Of a stretch of 64,000 nt of DNA, positions 1 through 7,763 are shown in pieces. How positions within the stretch are numbered: position 1 is the stretch's first letter; each line of letters begins with the position of its first letter. A program made the position numbers and the translations under genes. This stretch comes from Mesorhizobium loti (GTDB lineage: Bacteria > Pseudomonadota > Alphaproteobacteria > Rhizobiales > Rhizobiaceae), in the NCBI GenBank assembly GCA_002356515.1, contig AP017605.1:7735020-7799019 (forward strand), written 5' to 3'. The notes beneath the pieces are model-generated. The model was not told where the DNA came from. It ran no database searches and saw nothing but the letters and a program-made list of their open reading frames with translations.

Positions 1-1
1 G

Positions 2-568
2 CAGTTCCTGTTCAACATCGGCTTGGCCGCCATGCTGCATGTCAGGCGTGGCGGCGTCATTCCGGTCAACCGCTGGCTGGTCGGCGCGGCCGCGGCCTAT
101 GTGGCGACGGCGCTGGTCTGGGTGCACAGCCCGCTCTGGGGGCAGATTACCTGGTTCAAGCTGCCCGTGGTCATCGGCGGCTTCGACAAGACCTTCCTGT
201 CGCTGCCGCGTCTGTTGCACATCCTGGCGGTCAGCTACCTCGTCGTCGCCTTGCCGGCGCTGTCGAACCTGTTTCGCACCAGCCCGGACCATCCGCTGGC
301 AATACTCGGCAAGCGCTCGCTGCCGGTCTTCATCGCTGGCACGGTGATCGCCATGGTCGCTCAGGTGATGAAGCTGATCAATCCGGGTGGGCTTGCCTAC
401 GACACCTTGCTCCTGTCAGCCGGCATCGCCATGCAGTTCGCGCTCGCCTTCTATCTCGAATGGCTGTCGACGATCGGCGGCGCGGGTAAGGTCCGGGCGG
501 CGCAAAAGGAAGTCGCGCCGGTGCGTGCGCCTTTCGGCATCTCCGCCGTGGCGAGGGTCAATCGCTGA
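2..568 (+). CDS. opgC: OpgC-like membrane acyltransferase, C-terminal part
   Basis: The reading frame is open from base 2, so the gene begins before the window; about 189 residues remain. The fragment has at least four hydrophobic segments separated by short loops, including a motif around PRLLHILAVSYL and a final membrane helix before a basic tail. It resembles the C-terminal half of OpgC, the inner-membrane protein that succinylates osmoregulated periplasmic glucans in rhizobia. The identification rests on overall resemblance; another acyltransferase-3-like membrane protein is possible. It is convergent with the LacI-type regulator, only 13 bases away. Confidence 0.7.
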   Translation, partial: QFLFNIGLAAMLHVRRGGVIPVNRWLVGAAAAYVATALVWVHSPLWGQITWFKLPVVIGGFDKTFLSLPRLLHILAVSYLVVALPALSNLFRTSPDHPLAILGKRSLPVFIAGTVIAMVAQVMKLINPGGLAYDTLLLSAGIAMQFALAFYLEWLSTIGGAGKVRAAQKEVAPVRAPFGISAVARVNR

Positions 569-581
569 GGCGCGTGCGGTT

Positions 582-1658
582 TCAGCCGCGAGGCGAAGCC
601 GACGAGGCGCGCACGATCAATTCGACCGGCAGTTGCCGGCGATTTGTCGTGCCGTCATTTTCCAGAATCGCCTTGACGGCGAGACGGCCCATCTCGGCAA
701 TCGGTTGGGCGATGGTGGTCAGTGGTGGCTCGGATGCTACGGCTTCCGGAACGCCATCGAACCCGACGATGGAGACGTCATTGGGGACGTTCAGCTTGCG
801 CGCGCTCAGCCATTCGAGCGCCGCCAGCGCCATTCTGTCCGACATCGCCAGGATCGCCGTCGGGGGGTGGGCAGAGCCGAAGATGATCTCGAGTCCCGCC
901 TTTGTGCTGGCCGCATCGTTGGCGGTTGCGTAGACGGGCACACTGGATGTGTCGATGCCGACCCGCGAAAGCTCTTTGAAATAGCCGGTGAGGCGGTCGC
1001 GCGTTCCCGCATAAACCGCGGTCTGAACCTGCTCGGGTGAAACCAGGCCTGTCCTGCCGTCGACAAAGGGCAACGCCAGCACGGCAAAGCGGCGGTGTCC
1101 AAGATCGGTGAGATGGCGCGCCGCCATGGCGGCACCGGCGACGTTGTCGATGCCGATCGCGGCGACGGCGCCATCCTCGGAGTCCAGGTCGAGCGCCACG
1201 AAGGGCAATTTGCGCTCCCGTGCAAGTTCCACCAGGCGCGAACCGCCTTCGATGCAGAAGACGATAAAGCCGTCGACCAGGGCGCTCTGGATGTTCCAGG
1301 CGAGCTGTTCGTTGTTGGCGGCCGAAACCAGGGAGATGCCGGCTCCCGTCGCGTCGCAGGCCTGCGAGATGCTCGCCATCATGACGCGGGCGAAGGGATC
1401 GTCGAAGAAGTAGGAGAGGGGCTCGGCCGTGGCGACGCCGATGGCGTTGACCTTGCCCGCCCGCAACAGCCGACCCTTGGGATCCGGCCCGCCATAGCCC
1501 ATTGCCTCTGCCGCCGCCTTGACCCGTTCACGGACTTCCTCGCGCACGATCTCGGGGCGGCTGAAGACATTGGATGCGGTGCCGTGCGAAACCCCTGCCG
1601 CCTTGGCTATGTCGGCCAGCCGGACGGGTCTTCGATTGCCTGCGGTGAGTGACGCCAT
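582..1658 (-). CDS. LacI-family transcriptional regulator
   Basis: A 358-residue repressor-type protein. The N-terminus (residues about 10-65) is a LacI helix-turn-helix with the RLADIAKAAGVSHGTASNVF pattern and an AAEAMGY hinge; the rest is a periplasmic-binding-protein-like sensor domain (IGVATAEP, IGIDNVAGA, AMSDRMALAALEW, VSIVGFDG). The ATG at 1658 is chosen over an upstream start at 1703 because an AGGAGG sits about nine bases before it. Upstream and divergent are two tiny paralogous genes, and three near-identical 14-bp palindromes with a central CG, as expected for LacI operators, lie at 1717, 1766 and 1975. The inferred role is local repression of those genes and perhaps itself. The effector, probably a sugar-like molecule, cannot be read from sequence. 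Confidence 0.9.
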   Translation of the reverse strand: MASLTAGNRRPVRLADIAKAAGVSHGTASNVFSRPEIVREEVRERVKAAAEAMGYGGPDPKGRLLRAGKVNAIGVATAEPLSYFFDDPFARVMMASISQACDATGAGISLVSAANNEQLAWNIQSALVDGFIVFCIEGGSRLVELARERKLPFVALDLDSEDGAVAAIGIDNVAGAAMAARHLTDLGHRRFAVLALPFVDGRTGLVSPEQVQTAVYAGTRDRLTGYFKELSRVGIDTSSVPVYATANDAASTKAGLEIIFGSAHPPTAILAMSDRMALAALEWLSARKLNVPNDVSIVGFDGVPEAVASEPPLTTIAQPIAEMGRLAVKAILENDGTTNRRQLPVELIVRASSASPRG

Positions 1659-1716
1659 TGTGCGTGCCTCCTGACATGCATGTAGCACGTTCCGGATTTG
1701 CATCTAGGCACTTTCG

Positions 1717-1730
1717 TTGGATCGATTCAA
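1717..1730. promoter_or_regulatory. LacI-type operator O1
   Basis: TTGGATCGATTCAA is a near palindrome (12 of 14 positions symmetric) with the central CG typical of LacI/GalR-family operators. It lies between the regulator start (1658) and the first small gene (1819), just upstream of a possible -35 box at 1738. An identical copy lies at 1975 and an inverted copy with one change at 1766. Confidence 0.65.
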
Positions 1731-1737
1731 ATTTTGC

Positions 1738-1766
1738 TTGACCGGAGATGCTTGGAGGTCTAGTTT
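1738..1766 (+). promoter_or_regulatory. Candidate promoter of the first small gene
   Basis: TTGACC at 1738-1743 and TAGTTT at 1761-1766 are spaced by 17 bases. The -35 box is good and the -10 box weak (3 of 6). Operator O1 sits just upstream and O2 starts in the last -10 base, covering the expected transcription start, an arrangement suited to repression. Inferred from sequence only. Confidence 0.4.
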
Positions 1767-1779
1767 TGAAGCGATCCAA
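1766..1779. promoter_or_regulatory. LacI-type operator O2 (inverted)
   Basis: Read on the minus strand this is TTGGATCGCTTCAA, one base different from O1 and O3. Its centre is 49 bp from that of O1, so a repressor could bridge both. It would overlap the start of transcription of the small gene at 1819. Confidence 0.6.
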
Positions 1780-1818
1780 GTGGTGGATTTCTGCGAAACG
1801 ACCTAGGGGAGGTACGCC

Positions 1819-1950
1819 ATGCATCCCGGCAATTATCTGTTCGAAGACGACTGGAGCATCGGGTCGGGTACCAACAGGTCCAGACGCCGGGGCAGGACCG
1901 ACCCATGGATTCGCGACCTTCGCTTCCTGGTGGAGCGCAAACGAAACTGA
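1819..1950 (+). CDS. Small unknown protein, MHPxxxLFED family, copy 1
   Basis: A 43-residue reading frame beginning MHPGNYLFED and rich in arginine towards its end. A strong AGGGGAGGT ribosome-binding site lies six bases before the ATG. No signal peptide or membrane segment is visible. The next gene (2001-2150) encodes a protein with the same MHPxxxLFED start and a similar RR..T.P..RDL...ER.R tail, so the two look like tandem paralogues. It lies downstream of operators O1 and O2 and divergent from the LacI-type regulator. Function unknown; I do not recognise a named family. The shared N-terminus, the ribosome-binding site and the operators argue that it is real despite its size. Confidence 0.6.
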   Translation: MHPGNYLFEDDWSIGSGTNRSRRRGRTDPWIRDLRFLVERKRN

Positions 1951-1974
1951 TCGACGCGTTTTTTTGCCCGCCGA

Positions 1975-1988
1975 TTGGATCGATTCAA
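1975..1988. promoter_or_regulatory. LacI-type operator O3
   Basis: An exact second copy of the 14-bp O1 sequence TTGGATCGATTCAA, placed 12 bases before the ATG of the second small gene, so a bound repressor would block its leader or promoter. It is 258 bp downstream of O1. Confidence 0.65.
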
Positions 1989-2000
1989 TGGAGAAAAACC

Positions 2001-2150
2001 ATGCATCCCATCAAGCATTTGTTCGAGGACATCTATCGCAACTACTGGGGTATCGCGCCGGCCGCCGAGCGGCCGGTGGTGCGGCGCCTGACGAAGCCGG
2101 CCGCGCGCAATCGCGATCTCTGGGTTCGCGCTGAACGTCCGAGGGACTGA
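2001..2150 (+). CDS. Small unknown protein, MHPxxxLFED family, copy 2
   Basis: A 49-residue protein beginning MHPIKHLFED, matching seven of the first ten residues of the preceding small protein, and ending in a basic, arginine-rich tail. GGAG at 1990 is seven bases before the ATG. The operator-like palindrome O3 lies in its leader. No domain is recognised. The gene ends 17 bases before the convergent DUF423 gene. A helical, basic tail could suit nucleic-acid or protein binding, but nothing in the sequence proves this. Confidence 0.6.
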   Translation: MHPIKHLFEDIYRNYWGIAPAAERPVVRRLTKPAARNRDLWVRAERPRD

Positions 2151-2167
2151 TCCCAGCGGATTTGGCC

Positions 2168-2527
2168 TTAGGGGCGCGGACGGACCAGGGCAGAAATAGC
2201 TATCCCCAGCCAGCCGGCGATGAGCAGGGTGCCTCCGATCGGCGCCGACATCGGAAACAGTCTCGATCCCAGGAAATCGCGGGCGAGAAGGTCGCCCGCG
2301 AAAAGCAGAAGCCCGGCAAGCAGGATGACGCTCGCGATTCGCAGAAAGCGATTCGCGCCGATGAGGCCGATGGCCAGGAAAACCGGCGCGTGCATCAGGA
2401 GGAACGACGCCGCTGTGCCGGTGAAGGCACCGCCGCGATGCGCGGCCGCCGCCGACAGCGCCACGCCCGCCGCGCCGACGAGACCGCCGGCAAACACGAG
2501 GACACGGCTGGGTTCGGCGGAATTCAT
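2168..2527 (-). CDS. DUF423 small membrane protein
   Basis: A 119-residue protein with four hydrophobic segments, an AAAHRGG motif after the first helix and an SAPIGGT motif before the last, as in the DUF423 (YgdD-type) family of inner-membrane proteins of unknown function. Length fits the family. It follows the MFS gene on the same strand after a 36-base gap, so the two may be cotranscribed. Confidence 0.85.
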   Translation of the reverse strand: MNSAEPSRVLVFAGGLVGAAGVALSAAAAHRGGAFTGTAASFLLMHAPVFLAIGLIGANRFLRIASVILLAGLLLFAGDLLARDFLGSRLFPMSAPIGGTLLIAGWLGIAISALVRPRP

Positions 2528-2563
2528 GTCGGCTGGTTCCCTCTTGCAACGATCTGGAGCCTC

Positions 2564-3817
2564 TTAAGGCTCACTCGCTTCCAGCGCCATATGGCGTGTG
2601 CGCCGCGATTGGACAATCCAGTTGTAGACGGCGCCGCCGGCCATCAGCACCGATGTGGCAAGAAATACCGAGCGCATGCCGAAATGACCGCCGATGAAGC
2701 CGCCGGTCAACGGTCCCGCAACCTGCCCGACATATTGCGCCGAGATCGCCAGGCCAAGCACGTTGCCGCCGACGCCATCCGGGATATTGTGGCGGATGAC
2801 GCTGGTGATGCAGGGCAGCAGGCCGCCGAGCGCCAGGCCCATCAGGAAGCGCAACCCGATCAACTGCCAGCCATTGGTGACGAAGGCTTGCGGAATGAGG
2901 AGCAGGGCAGAGACGGCCAACGCCCCGACGACGACGTTCCAGTGGCCGACGCGGTCAGCAAGCTTGCCGAGCCAAGATGCCGACAGGATGGTGCCCAGCG
3001 CTGCCGCCGACATCACCACGCCGGCGACCATCGTCACCCGGCTCTGATCCTCGATGAGCTGCTGCACATAGACGGTGATGATCGGCTCGATCGACATGGT
3101 GGCGAAGGCGAGCAGCGTGCCGGTTATCAGCATGGCCACGACCGGTCGCTTGTCGGGGATCTGCGACCAGCCGCTTTTCGGCTTCGCCGCCGATGCGGCT
3201 TTGGCCGGCTTCGGGCGGGGGGTCTCCTTGATCAGGAAGGTCGTTGCCAGGAAAGCCAGGAAGATGACACCGCCGGACAACAGGAAGGTGGCGCGAATGC
3301 CGATCACCGGCGGCAGCGCGCCGCCAAGCATGGGGCCGACCAGCGAACCGGCCGTGATCCCCGCCGACAAGACGCCCAGCGCCCAGCCGGAGCGGTCCTT
3401 CGGCGTCTGCATGGCCACCAGTATGGTCGACCCCGAGGAATAGCCCCCGGCAAAGCCGATCAGCAGGCGCAGCAGCACCAGTTGCCAGACCGTCTCGACC
3501 ATGCCCGTCAGCGACATGCAGATCGCCATGCCGAAGCTGGCGCGCACCAGCATCACCTTGCGGCCGTAGCGGTCACCCAATCGCCCCCATAACGGCGCGA
3601 GCAAGGCCGCGGCGAAGAAGGTGGCGCCATAGGCGATGCCGGACCACTGCACGATCGCCGCATGGCCCTGCGCGCCGAGCTGTTCGACGTAAAGCGGCAA
3701 GAAAGGCAGCAGCAGGGTCATGGCGATGAGCGTGCTGAACGAGCCGGCGAAACAGACGGCGAGATTGCGCCGCCAGTGGATGTTGTAACCGCTCTGTTGC
3801 GTGTCTTCCTGTGCCAT
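2564..3817 (-). CDS. MFS multidrug-type efflux transporter
   Basis: A 417-residue protein with about twelve membrane segments. The signature between helices 2 and 3 (WGRLGDRYGRKVML) and its echo in the second half (LGKLADRVGHWNVV) identify a major facilitator, closest in feel to MdtG-type drug exporters. The central loop (about residues 195-215) is rich in proline, lysine and alanine. It is divergent from a GntR-family regulator at 3936; a perfect palindrome at 3862-3880 lies between the two genes, so the regulator probably controls this exporter. Substrate unknown. Confidence 0.85.
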   Translation of the reverse strand: MAQEDTQQSGYNIHWRRNLAVCFAGSFSTLIAMTLLLPFLPLYVEQLGAQGHAAIVQWSGIAYGATFFAAALLAPLWGRLGDRYGRKVMLVRASFGMAICMSLTGMVETVWQLVLLRLLIGFAGGYSSGSTILVAMQTPKDRSGWALGVLSAGITAGSLVGPMLGGALPPVIGIRATFLLSGGVIFLAFLATTFLIKETPRPKPAKAASAAKPKSGWSQIPDKRPVVAMLITGTLLAFATMSIEPIITVYVQQLIEDQSRVTMVAGVVMSAAALGTILSASWLGKLADRVGHWNVVVGALAVSALLLIPQAFVTNGWQLIGLRFLMGLALGGLLPCITSVIRHNIPDGVGGNVLGLAISAQYVGQVAGPLTGGFIGGHFGMRSVFLATSVLMAGGAVYNWIVQSRRTRHMALEASEP

Positions 3818-3861
3818 GTCCTGCCTGCTCGATATCAGCGCTTGTTGCGGTTACCATTTTG

Positions 3862-3880
3862 GGATACCAAACTGGTATCC
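3862..3880. promoter_or_regulatory. Palindromic operator between MFS and GntR genes
   Basis: GGATACC and GGTATCC form perfect 7-bp arms around an AAACT spacer, in the 118-base gap between the divergent MFS and GntR genes. It includes the ACCA...TGGT half-sites often seen with GntR/FadR-type regulators. Likely an autoregulatory and exporter control site. Confidence 0.6.
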
Positions 3881-3935
3881 GTCATGAACTCCAACCCGGC
3901 TGCTGTCAATGCGGCTTCGGAACCAAGGAAGCGCG

Positions 3936-4601
3936 ATGTCGCAGATGCAGAATGTCGAACGACAGTTGCGCGAGATGATCCTTGGGCTCGAGATCGGTCC
4001 GGGCGAGAAACTGACCGAGCGCTGGATCGAAGGCCGCTTCGGCGCCTCGCGCACACCGGTCAGGGCAGCCCTGCTGCGGCTGGAGACCGAGGGGCTTGTG
4101 GGCAGGGACGGCCGCGGCTGGACGGTGTCGCCCATCAATCTCGCCGAGCTCGAGCAGATCGCGGTCTATCGCGAAGCGGTCGAGGTCGCGGCCGTGCGGC
4201 TGACATGCACGCACGCCGACGGGAGCGCCATCGACGTTATCGAGGCGATGCTCGATTCCTGCGACGAAAACACTGCGCGAGAGGAATGGCATCGTGTCGG
4301 CATGGATTTTCACATCGAACTGGCGCGTATGTCGGGCAATGAATTCCTGTTCAGGGCCGTGCGCGATGCCATGACGCGCCTGTCGCGCGCTCGCTGGCTG
4401 GAGGTGCGCGATGAAGCGGCCCTTGACCGCGCCTGGGCTGAACATCGCGCCATTCTGGCGGCCACGCGCCTTGGCGATGCAGATGAAGCGGCGCGCCGGC
4501 TTTCAGCCCACATCGTCGGCAGCCGCGACCGGCTGGTGACGTCGCTCGCCAACGACCGACGTGGTCTTCGCGCCAGGGGATTTGCCGTCGTGGCTGCTTA
4601 G
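3936..4601 (+). CDS. GntR-family transcriptional regulator (FCD type)
   Basis: A 221-residue regulator with an N-terminal winged helix (QLREMILGLEIGPGEKLTER, then GASRTPVRAALLRLETEGLV) and a C-terminal all-helical FCD ligand domain containing the expected metal-binding pattern (HIELARMSGN and AEHRAILAA). The ATG at 3936 is preferred because AAGGAA precedes it by five bases. It is divergent from the MFS exporter with a palindrome between them. The ligand is unknown; FCD regulators usually sense small acids. Confidence 0.9.
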   Translation: MSQMQNVERQLREMILGLEIGPGEKLTERWIEGRFGASRTPVRAALLRLETEGLVGRDGRGWTVSPINLAELEQIAVYREAVEVAAVRLTCTHADGSAIDVIEAMLDSCDENTAREEWHRVGMDFHIELARMSGNEFLFRAVRDAMTRLSRARWLEVRDEAALDRAWAEHRAILAATRLGDADEAARRLSAHIVGSRDRLVTSLANDRRGLRARGFAVVAA

Positions 4602-4705
4602 CGCAAGTGCCAAGGGCAGCGCACTCGCTGGGCAAAAGAGGCGGCGTCTGACGCGAAGCGCACTTTCGGCCTCGCTTCGCGGATGCCGATGGCGTAAGAG
4701 CGGCG

Positions 4706-4966
4706 ATGGAAAACAACCGATTTGAAACACCCGTGACCGTCAAGTCCGTCACGGCGGGAAGCACTCAGCTCCTGCGCACGGCCCGTGAGGCTTCCGACTA
4801 CCTGCTCAACAGCTGGCCCGGCAAGCGCAGCCCCAAGCATCGCGCAGCGCTGCAGGCCTGCCATGACGCGCTGGCCGGCGACAAGCCGGCGATGAACGCC
4901 CGACGCGCCTTCATCGCCGCGGCGCGTGAAGTGGACGTTTTTGTCAGCGACAAGGCGCCCGCCTGA
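4706..4966 (+). CDS. DUF982 protein
   Basis: An 86-residue protein with the DUF982 layout: a conserved A..LL..WPGKR stretch, a central ALQACHDALAG motif and a closing ARRAFIAAAREV helix. The family is abundant in rhizobia and of unknown function. A strong hairpin terminator at 4995 follows. The start has no clear ribosome-binding site, so the N-terminus is less certain. Confidence 0.8.
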   Translation: MENNRFETPVTVKSVTAGSTQLLRTAREASDYLLNSWPGKRSPKHRAALQACHDALAGDKPAMNARRAFIAAAREVDVFVSDKAPA

Positions 4967-4994
4967 CGCAGGGCGACGATCTGGATTGAGACGA

Positions 4995-5016
4995 GGCCCG
5001 CATGTGCGGGCCTTTT
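4995..5016. terminator. Bidirectional hairpin terminator
   Basis: GGCCCG and CGGGCC pair perfectly around CATGTG, followed by TTTT. It separates the convergent DUF982 gene and the 48-residue gene on the minus strand. Confidence 0.75.
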
Positions 5017-5020
5017 GCCG

Positions 5021-5167
5021 TCATTCCGCTGTTTCGTTCTCGATCTCGGTCTCGGGCTTTGAACGTTCGCGCGCGGCAACCTTGGCCGCCAGCTTCTCGG
5101 CCTTCTTGGCCGCTTTCTGCCGGTCGCGTTCCTTGCGTTCCTGATCGTAGTTTGGTGCTCGCGCCAT
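5021..5167 (-). CDS. Small highly charged hypothetical protein
   Basis: A 48-residue reading frame starting MARAPNYDQERKERD, with a clear AAAAGGAG site before the ATG. More than half of the residues are K, R, E or D, with repeated AAKKAEKLAAKVAARE, so it is expected to form one long charged helix. No membrane segment or signal peptide. Function unknown. The ribosome-binding site and the terminator just past its stop support it being a gene. Confidence 0.6.
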   Translation of the reverse strand: MARAPNYDQERKERDRQKAAKKAEKLAAKVAARERSKPETEIENETAE

Positions 5168-5363
5168 ATCGGCTCCTTTTGTCCTGCCTTGCGGCTCTGA
5201 CCCTGCCTAGGAGCATTAGCCGTCAAACACAACAGCTGAAGCGACAGTGCGGGCGCAGCCTCGGAAATCCGAGGGGGGCTTGCCAGATGGGCGCCACAAT
5301 GATGTAGGAAACGCGGGGCGCCGGCGTGTTGAGAGCTGCCTGTTTGTTTTGATCAAGTGAATC

Positions 5364-6335
5364 ATGGCCTCAATCGCGCGAACGTCGGCAAAGGTTTTCT
5401 ACTACGCGCGAAACGTGGTGCGCGATATCGTTCCACAAGCCCTGTTCCGCCGCAGGCTGGCCGTTCGCCTGGAGAAGGCGAGGCTTTGCGATGAGACGGC
5501 GCGCCGCCGGTTGAACTACTACAACAAGCTGCAGGATGGTTTCGCGCCCAGCGCCAATGCCATGCGCATCAGCAAGCTGCCCTTCACGCCGACCATGTAC
5601 TATTACGACCTGAAGGAATTCGCCCGCTACTTCGACCCCGGATTGCTCATCGACATCGAATTCGGCGACGTCAGGAATGTGCCGAAAGTGCCGACGATCG
5701 TGAAGGACCGGCCGATCCGTGATGATGACAAGAACGCGGTCATCATGAAGCTCGACAAGTTTCGTCACTTCCAGATGCCGGCTGACGCCATCTCGTTCGG
5801 TGACAAGCTGCCTGCGGTGGTCTGGCGCGGCGATCTCAACAATCCGATCAGGACACGGTTTCTGCAAGCGGTGCGCGACCTGCCGTTCTGCGATGCCGGC
5901 TCGCACAAGCCCAACGCGCCGGCCGAATACGCCAAGCCCTTTCTCAGCATCGGCCAGCACCAGCGCTACCGCTACATCGTCTCGCTCGAAGGCAATGACG
6001 TGGCGACCAACCTCAAATGGATCTTGAACTCGAAGTCGCTTTGCCTGATGCCGCCGCCGACCTACGAGACATGGTTCGCGGAGCGGCAGCTCGAGGCCAA
6101 TGTCCACTATGTCCCGCTCGAACCTGATTTCTCCGATGTTGCCGAACATGTGGCCTATTTCGAACGGAACCCGGCCAGGGCAGAACGCATAATTGCGGCC
6201 GCGAATGCCTATTGCCGGACATTCGCCAACGAACAGACCGAACAGGCGATCTCGCTTCTGGTGCTCTACAAATATTTCGTTCTGAGCGGCCAGCTCAAAC
6301 CGGATGCCGAGGTCTGGCGTTTCATCGAGGGCTGA
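5364..6335 (+). CDS. Glycosyltransferase family 90 (LpsA-like)
   Basis: A 323-residue cytoplasmic protein resembling the family-90 (CAP10/LpsA-type) sugar transferases used in rhizobial lipopolysaccharide core or capsule synthesis. Recognisable pieces are VVWRGDLNN around residue 153, the YIVSLEGNDVATNLKWILNS block with its conserved EG.D and W, and the following PPPTYETWFAERQLEANVHYVPL. It is a single-gene unit preceded by about 200 bases of leader. Its stop codon lies inside an 11-bp-arm palindrome. The sugar donor and acceptor cannot be told from sequence. Confidence 0.8.
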   Translation: MASIARTSAKVFYYARNVVRDIVPQALFRRRLAVRLEKARLCDETARRRLNYYNKLQDGFAPSANAMRISKLPFTPTMYYYDLKEFARYFDPGLLIDIEFGDVRNVPKVPTIVKDRPIRDDDKNAVIMKLDKFRHFQMPADAISFGDKLPAVVWRGDLNNPIRTRFLQAVRDLPFCDAGSHKPNAPAEYAKPFLSIGQHQRYRYIVSLEGNDVATNLKWILNSKSLCLMPPPTYETWFAERQLEANVHYVPLEPDFSDVAEHVAYFERNPARAERIIAAANAYCRTFANEQTEQAISLLVLYKYFVLSGQLKPDAEVWRFIEG

Positions 6336-6365
6336 TGCATGTCGCTCGAAAGCACGACATGCATC
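6334..6365. repeat. RIME-like palindrome
   Basis: Perfect 11-bp arms GATGCATGTCG and CGACATGCATC flank a 10-base centre. The ATGCATGTCG arm recurs, with small changes, in the element at 21411, which marks it as a copy of an interspersed rhizobial intergenic palindrome. It also contains the stop of the glycosyltransferase gene and may stabilise that mRNA's 3' end. Confidence 0.6.
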
Positions 6366-6438
6366 AAAACATGGAGCTGAAGCGCGTCACTTGATGCGCT
6401 TCGACGCTACGCGCTTCGTGCGTTGCAAGCCTGTACTG

Positions 6439-7482
6439 TCAGATGCCGCTTCGGTCGATCACGAGATCGGCGGCGCCAAAGCGAGCCTTCGCCGTCAATT
6501 GCTGGTGCCAATAGGGGTAGAGCAAAGGCGGCCGGCTGACCGCGTCGAGGCGCAGGCGTTCGTCAGGGCTGAGCTCTAGGGCCGCCGCTGCGAGATTGTC
6601 CTTGAGCTGGACATCGTTGCGGGCGCCAATCACAAGCGAGGAGACAGCGGGGCGGCCGAGCAGCCAGGCAAGCGCCACTTGCGCCGCCGACACGCCGCGG
6701 GCCTTGCCGATCTCGACCAGCACATCGACGATCCGCCACAGCCGGTCCTCGTCGCGGACCGGCGGCTCGGACCAGCCAGCGAGCTGCCGTGCGGTCGGGC
6801 TGTCGCGGCGGTATTTGCCGGACAGCAGGCCGCCGGCGAGCGGGCTCCAGACCAGCACGCCCAGTCCCTGGTCGACCGAAATCGGCAGCAGCTCGTATTC
6901 AGCCTCGCGGGCCTCCAGCGTGTAGTGGATCTGCTGGGTGACGAAGCGCTGCTGGTGACTTCTGTCGCTGATCCCGAGCCCCTTCATCACTTGCCAGCCG
7001 GACCAGTTGGAGCAGCCGATATAGCGCACCTTGCCCTGGCTGACCAAAGTGTCGAGCGCGGCGATGGTTTCCTCGACCGGGGTAAGGCCGTCCCACTGGT
7101 GGACGAAATAGATGTCGATGACGTCGGTCTTCAGCCGCTTCAGGCTCTTCTCGCATTCGCGGATCAGGTGGTGGCGCGACAGGCCTTCGTCGTTCGGCCC
7201 GCCGCCGATCCGCATGCGTGCCTTGGACGCGATCAGCACGTCGTTCTTGCGCTTGCCGCCCAGCGCCTCGCCGATGATCTCCTCCGACAAGCCGTTCGAA
7301 TAGACATTGGCGGTGTCAATGAGGTTGATACCAGCGTCGATGCACATGTCGATCATGCGCTTGGCTTCGGCAAGATCGCTGTTGCCGACCGCGGCGAACG
7401 GGCCTGCGCCGCCGAAGGTCATGGTGCCCAAAGTCAGCGTCGAAACCTTCAGGCCGGAACGGCCAAGGGTACGGTATTCCAT
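6439..7482 (-). CDS. Aldo/keto reductase
   Basis: A 347-residue NAD(P)H-dependent oxidoreductase. It begins MEYRTLGRSGLKVSTLTLGTM, and the catalytic tetrad is visible: Asp and Tyr in LIDTANVYSNG, Lys in VLIASKARMR, and His in IYFVHQWDG. The cofactor-binding end is SSLVIGARNDVQLKDNL. The ATG at 7482 matches the usual N-terminus of the family; an earlier in-frame start at 7584 would add an unrelated extension. Substrate unknown. It stands alone between two plus-strand genes. Confidence 0.9.
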   Translation of the reverse strand: MEYRTLGRSGLKVSTLTLGTMTFGGAGPFAAVGNSDLAEAKRMIDMCIDAGINLIDTANVYSNGLSEEIIGEALGGKRKNDVLIASKARMRIGGGPNDEGLSRHHLIRECEKSLKRLKTDVIDIYFVHQWDGLTPVEETIAALDTLVSQGKVRYIGCSNWSGWQVMKGLGISDRSHQQRFVTQQIHYTLEAREAEYELLPISVDQGLGVLVWSPLAGGLLSGKYRRDSPTARQLAGWSEPPVRDEDRLWRIVDVLVEIGKARGVSAAQVALAWLLGRPAVSSLVIGARNDVQLKDNLAAAALELSPDERLRLDAVSRPPLLYPYWHQQLTAKARFGAADLVIDRSGI

Positions 7483-7763
7483 GTCAATCCTCGCGATTGT
7501 ATTGAATTGGGGCGCCGCCAAAGGGCCGCCCGGAATGCGACCAGGCATTTGTAGGACAATTCGCCCGGCTTGTCGCCATACCAAGACGACGGATCGATCG
7601 TACCTCGCGGGATTGGCAGTGCCGGCAATCGCGCTCGGGCTGCAATAAAACCGTCACTGCGGGCCTATATTGAATTCGGCTAAGGTGTTTCCATTCCAGG
7701 CCGCAGGCCAGCAGTTTGGGGTGCCGGACATCAACCGACAGGCTTGCAAGCGGAGCGACTGAT

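Noticed and set aside
2162..3592. 476-codon open frame on the plus strand
   Set aside because: Antisense to the MFS exporter; low-complexity sequence with no ribosome-binding site.
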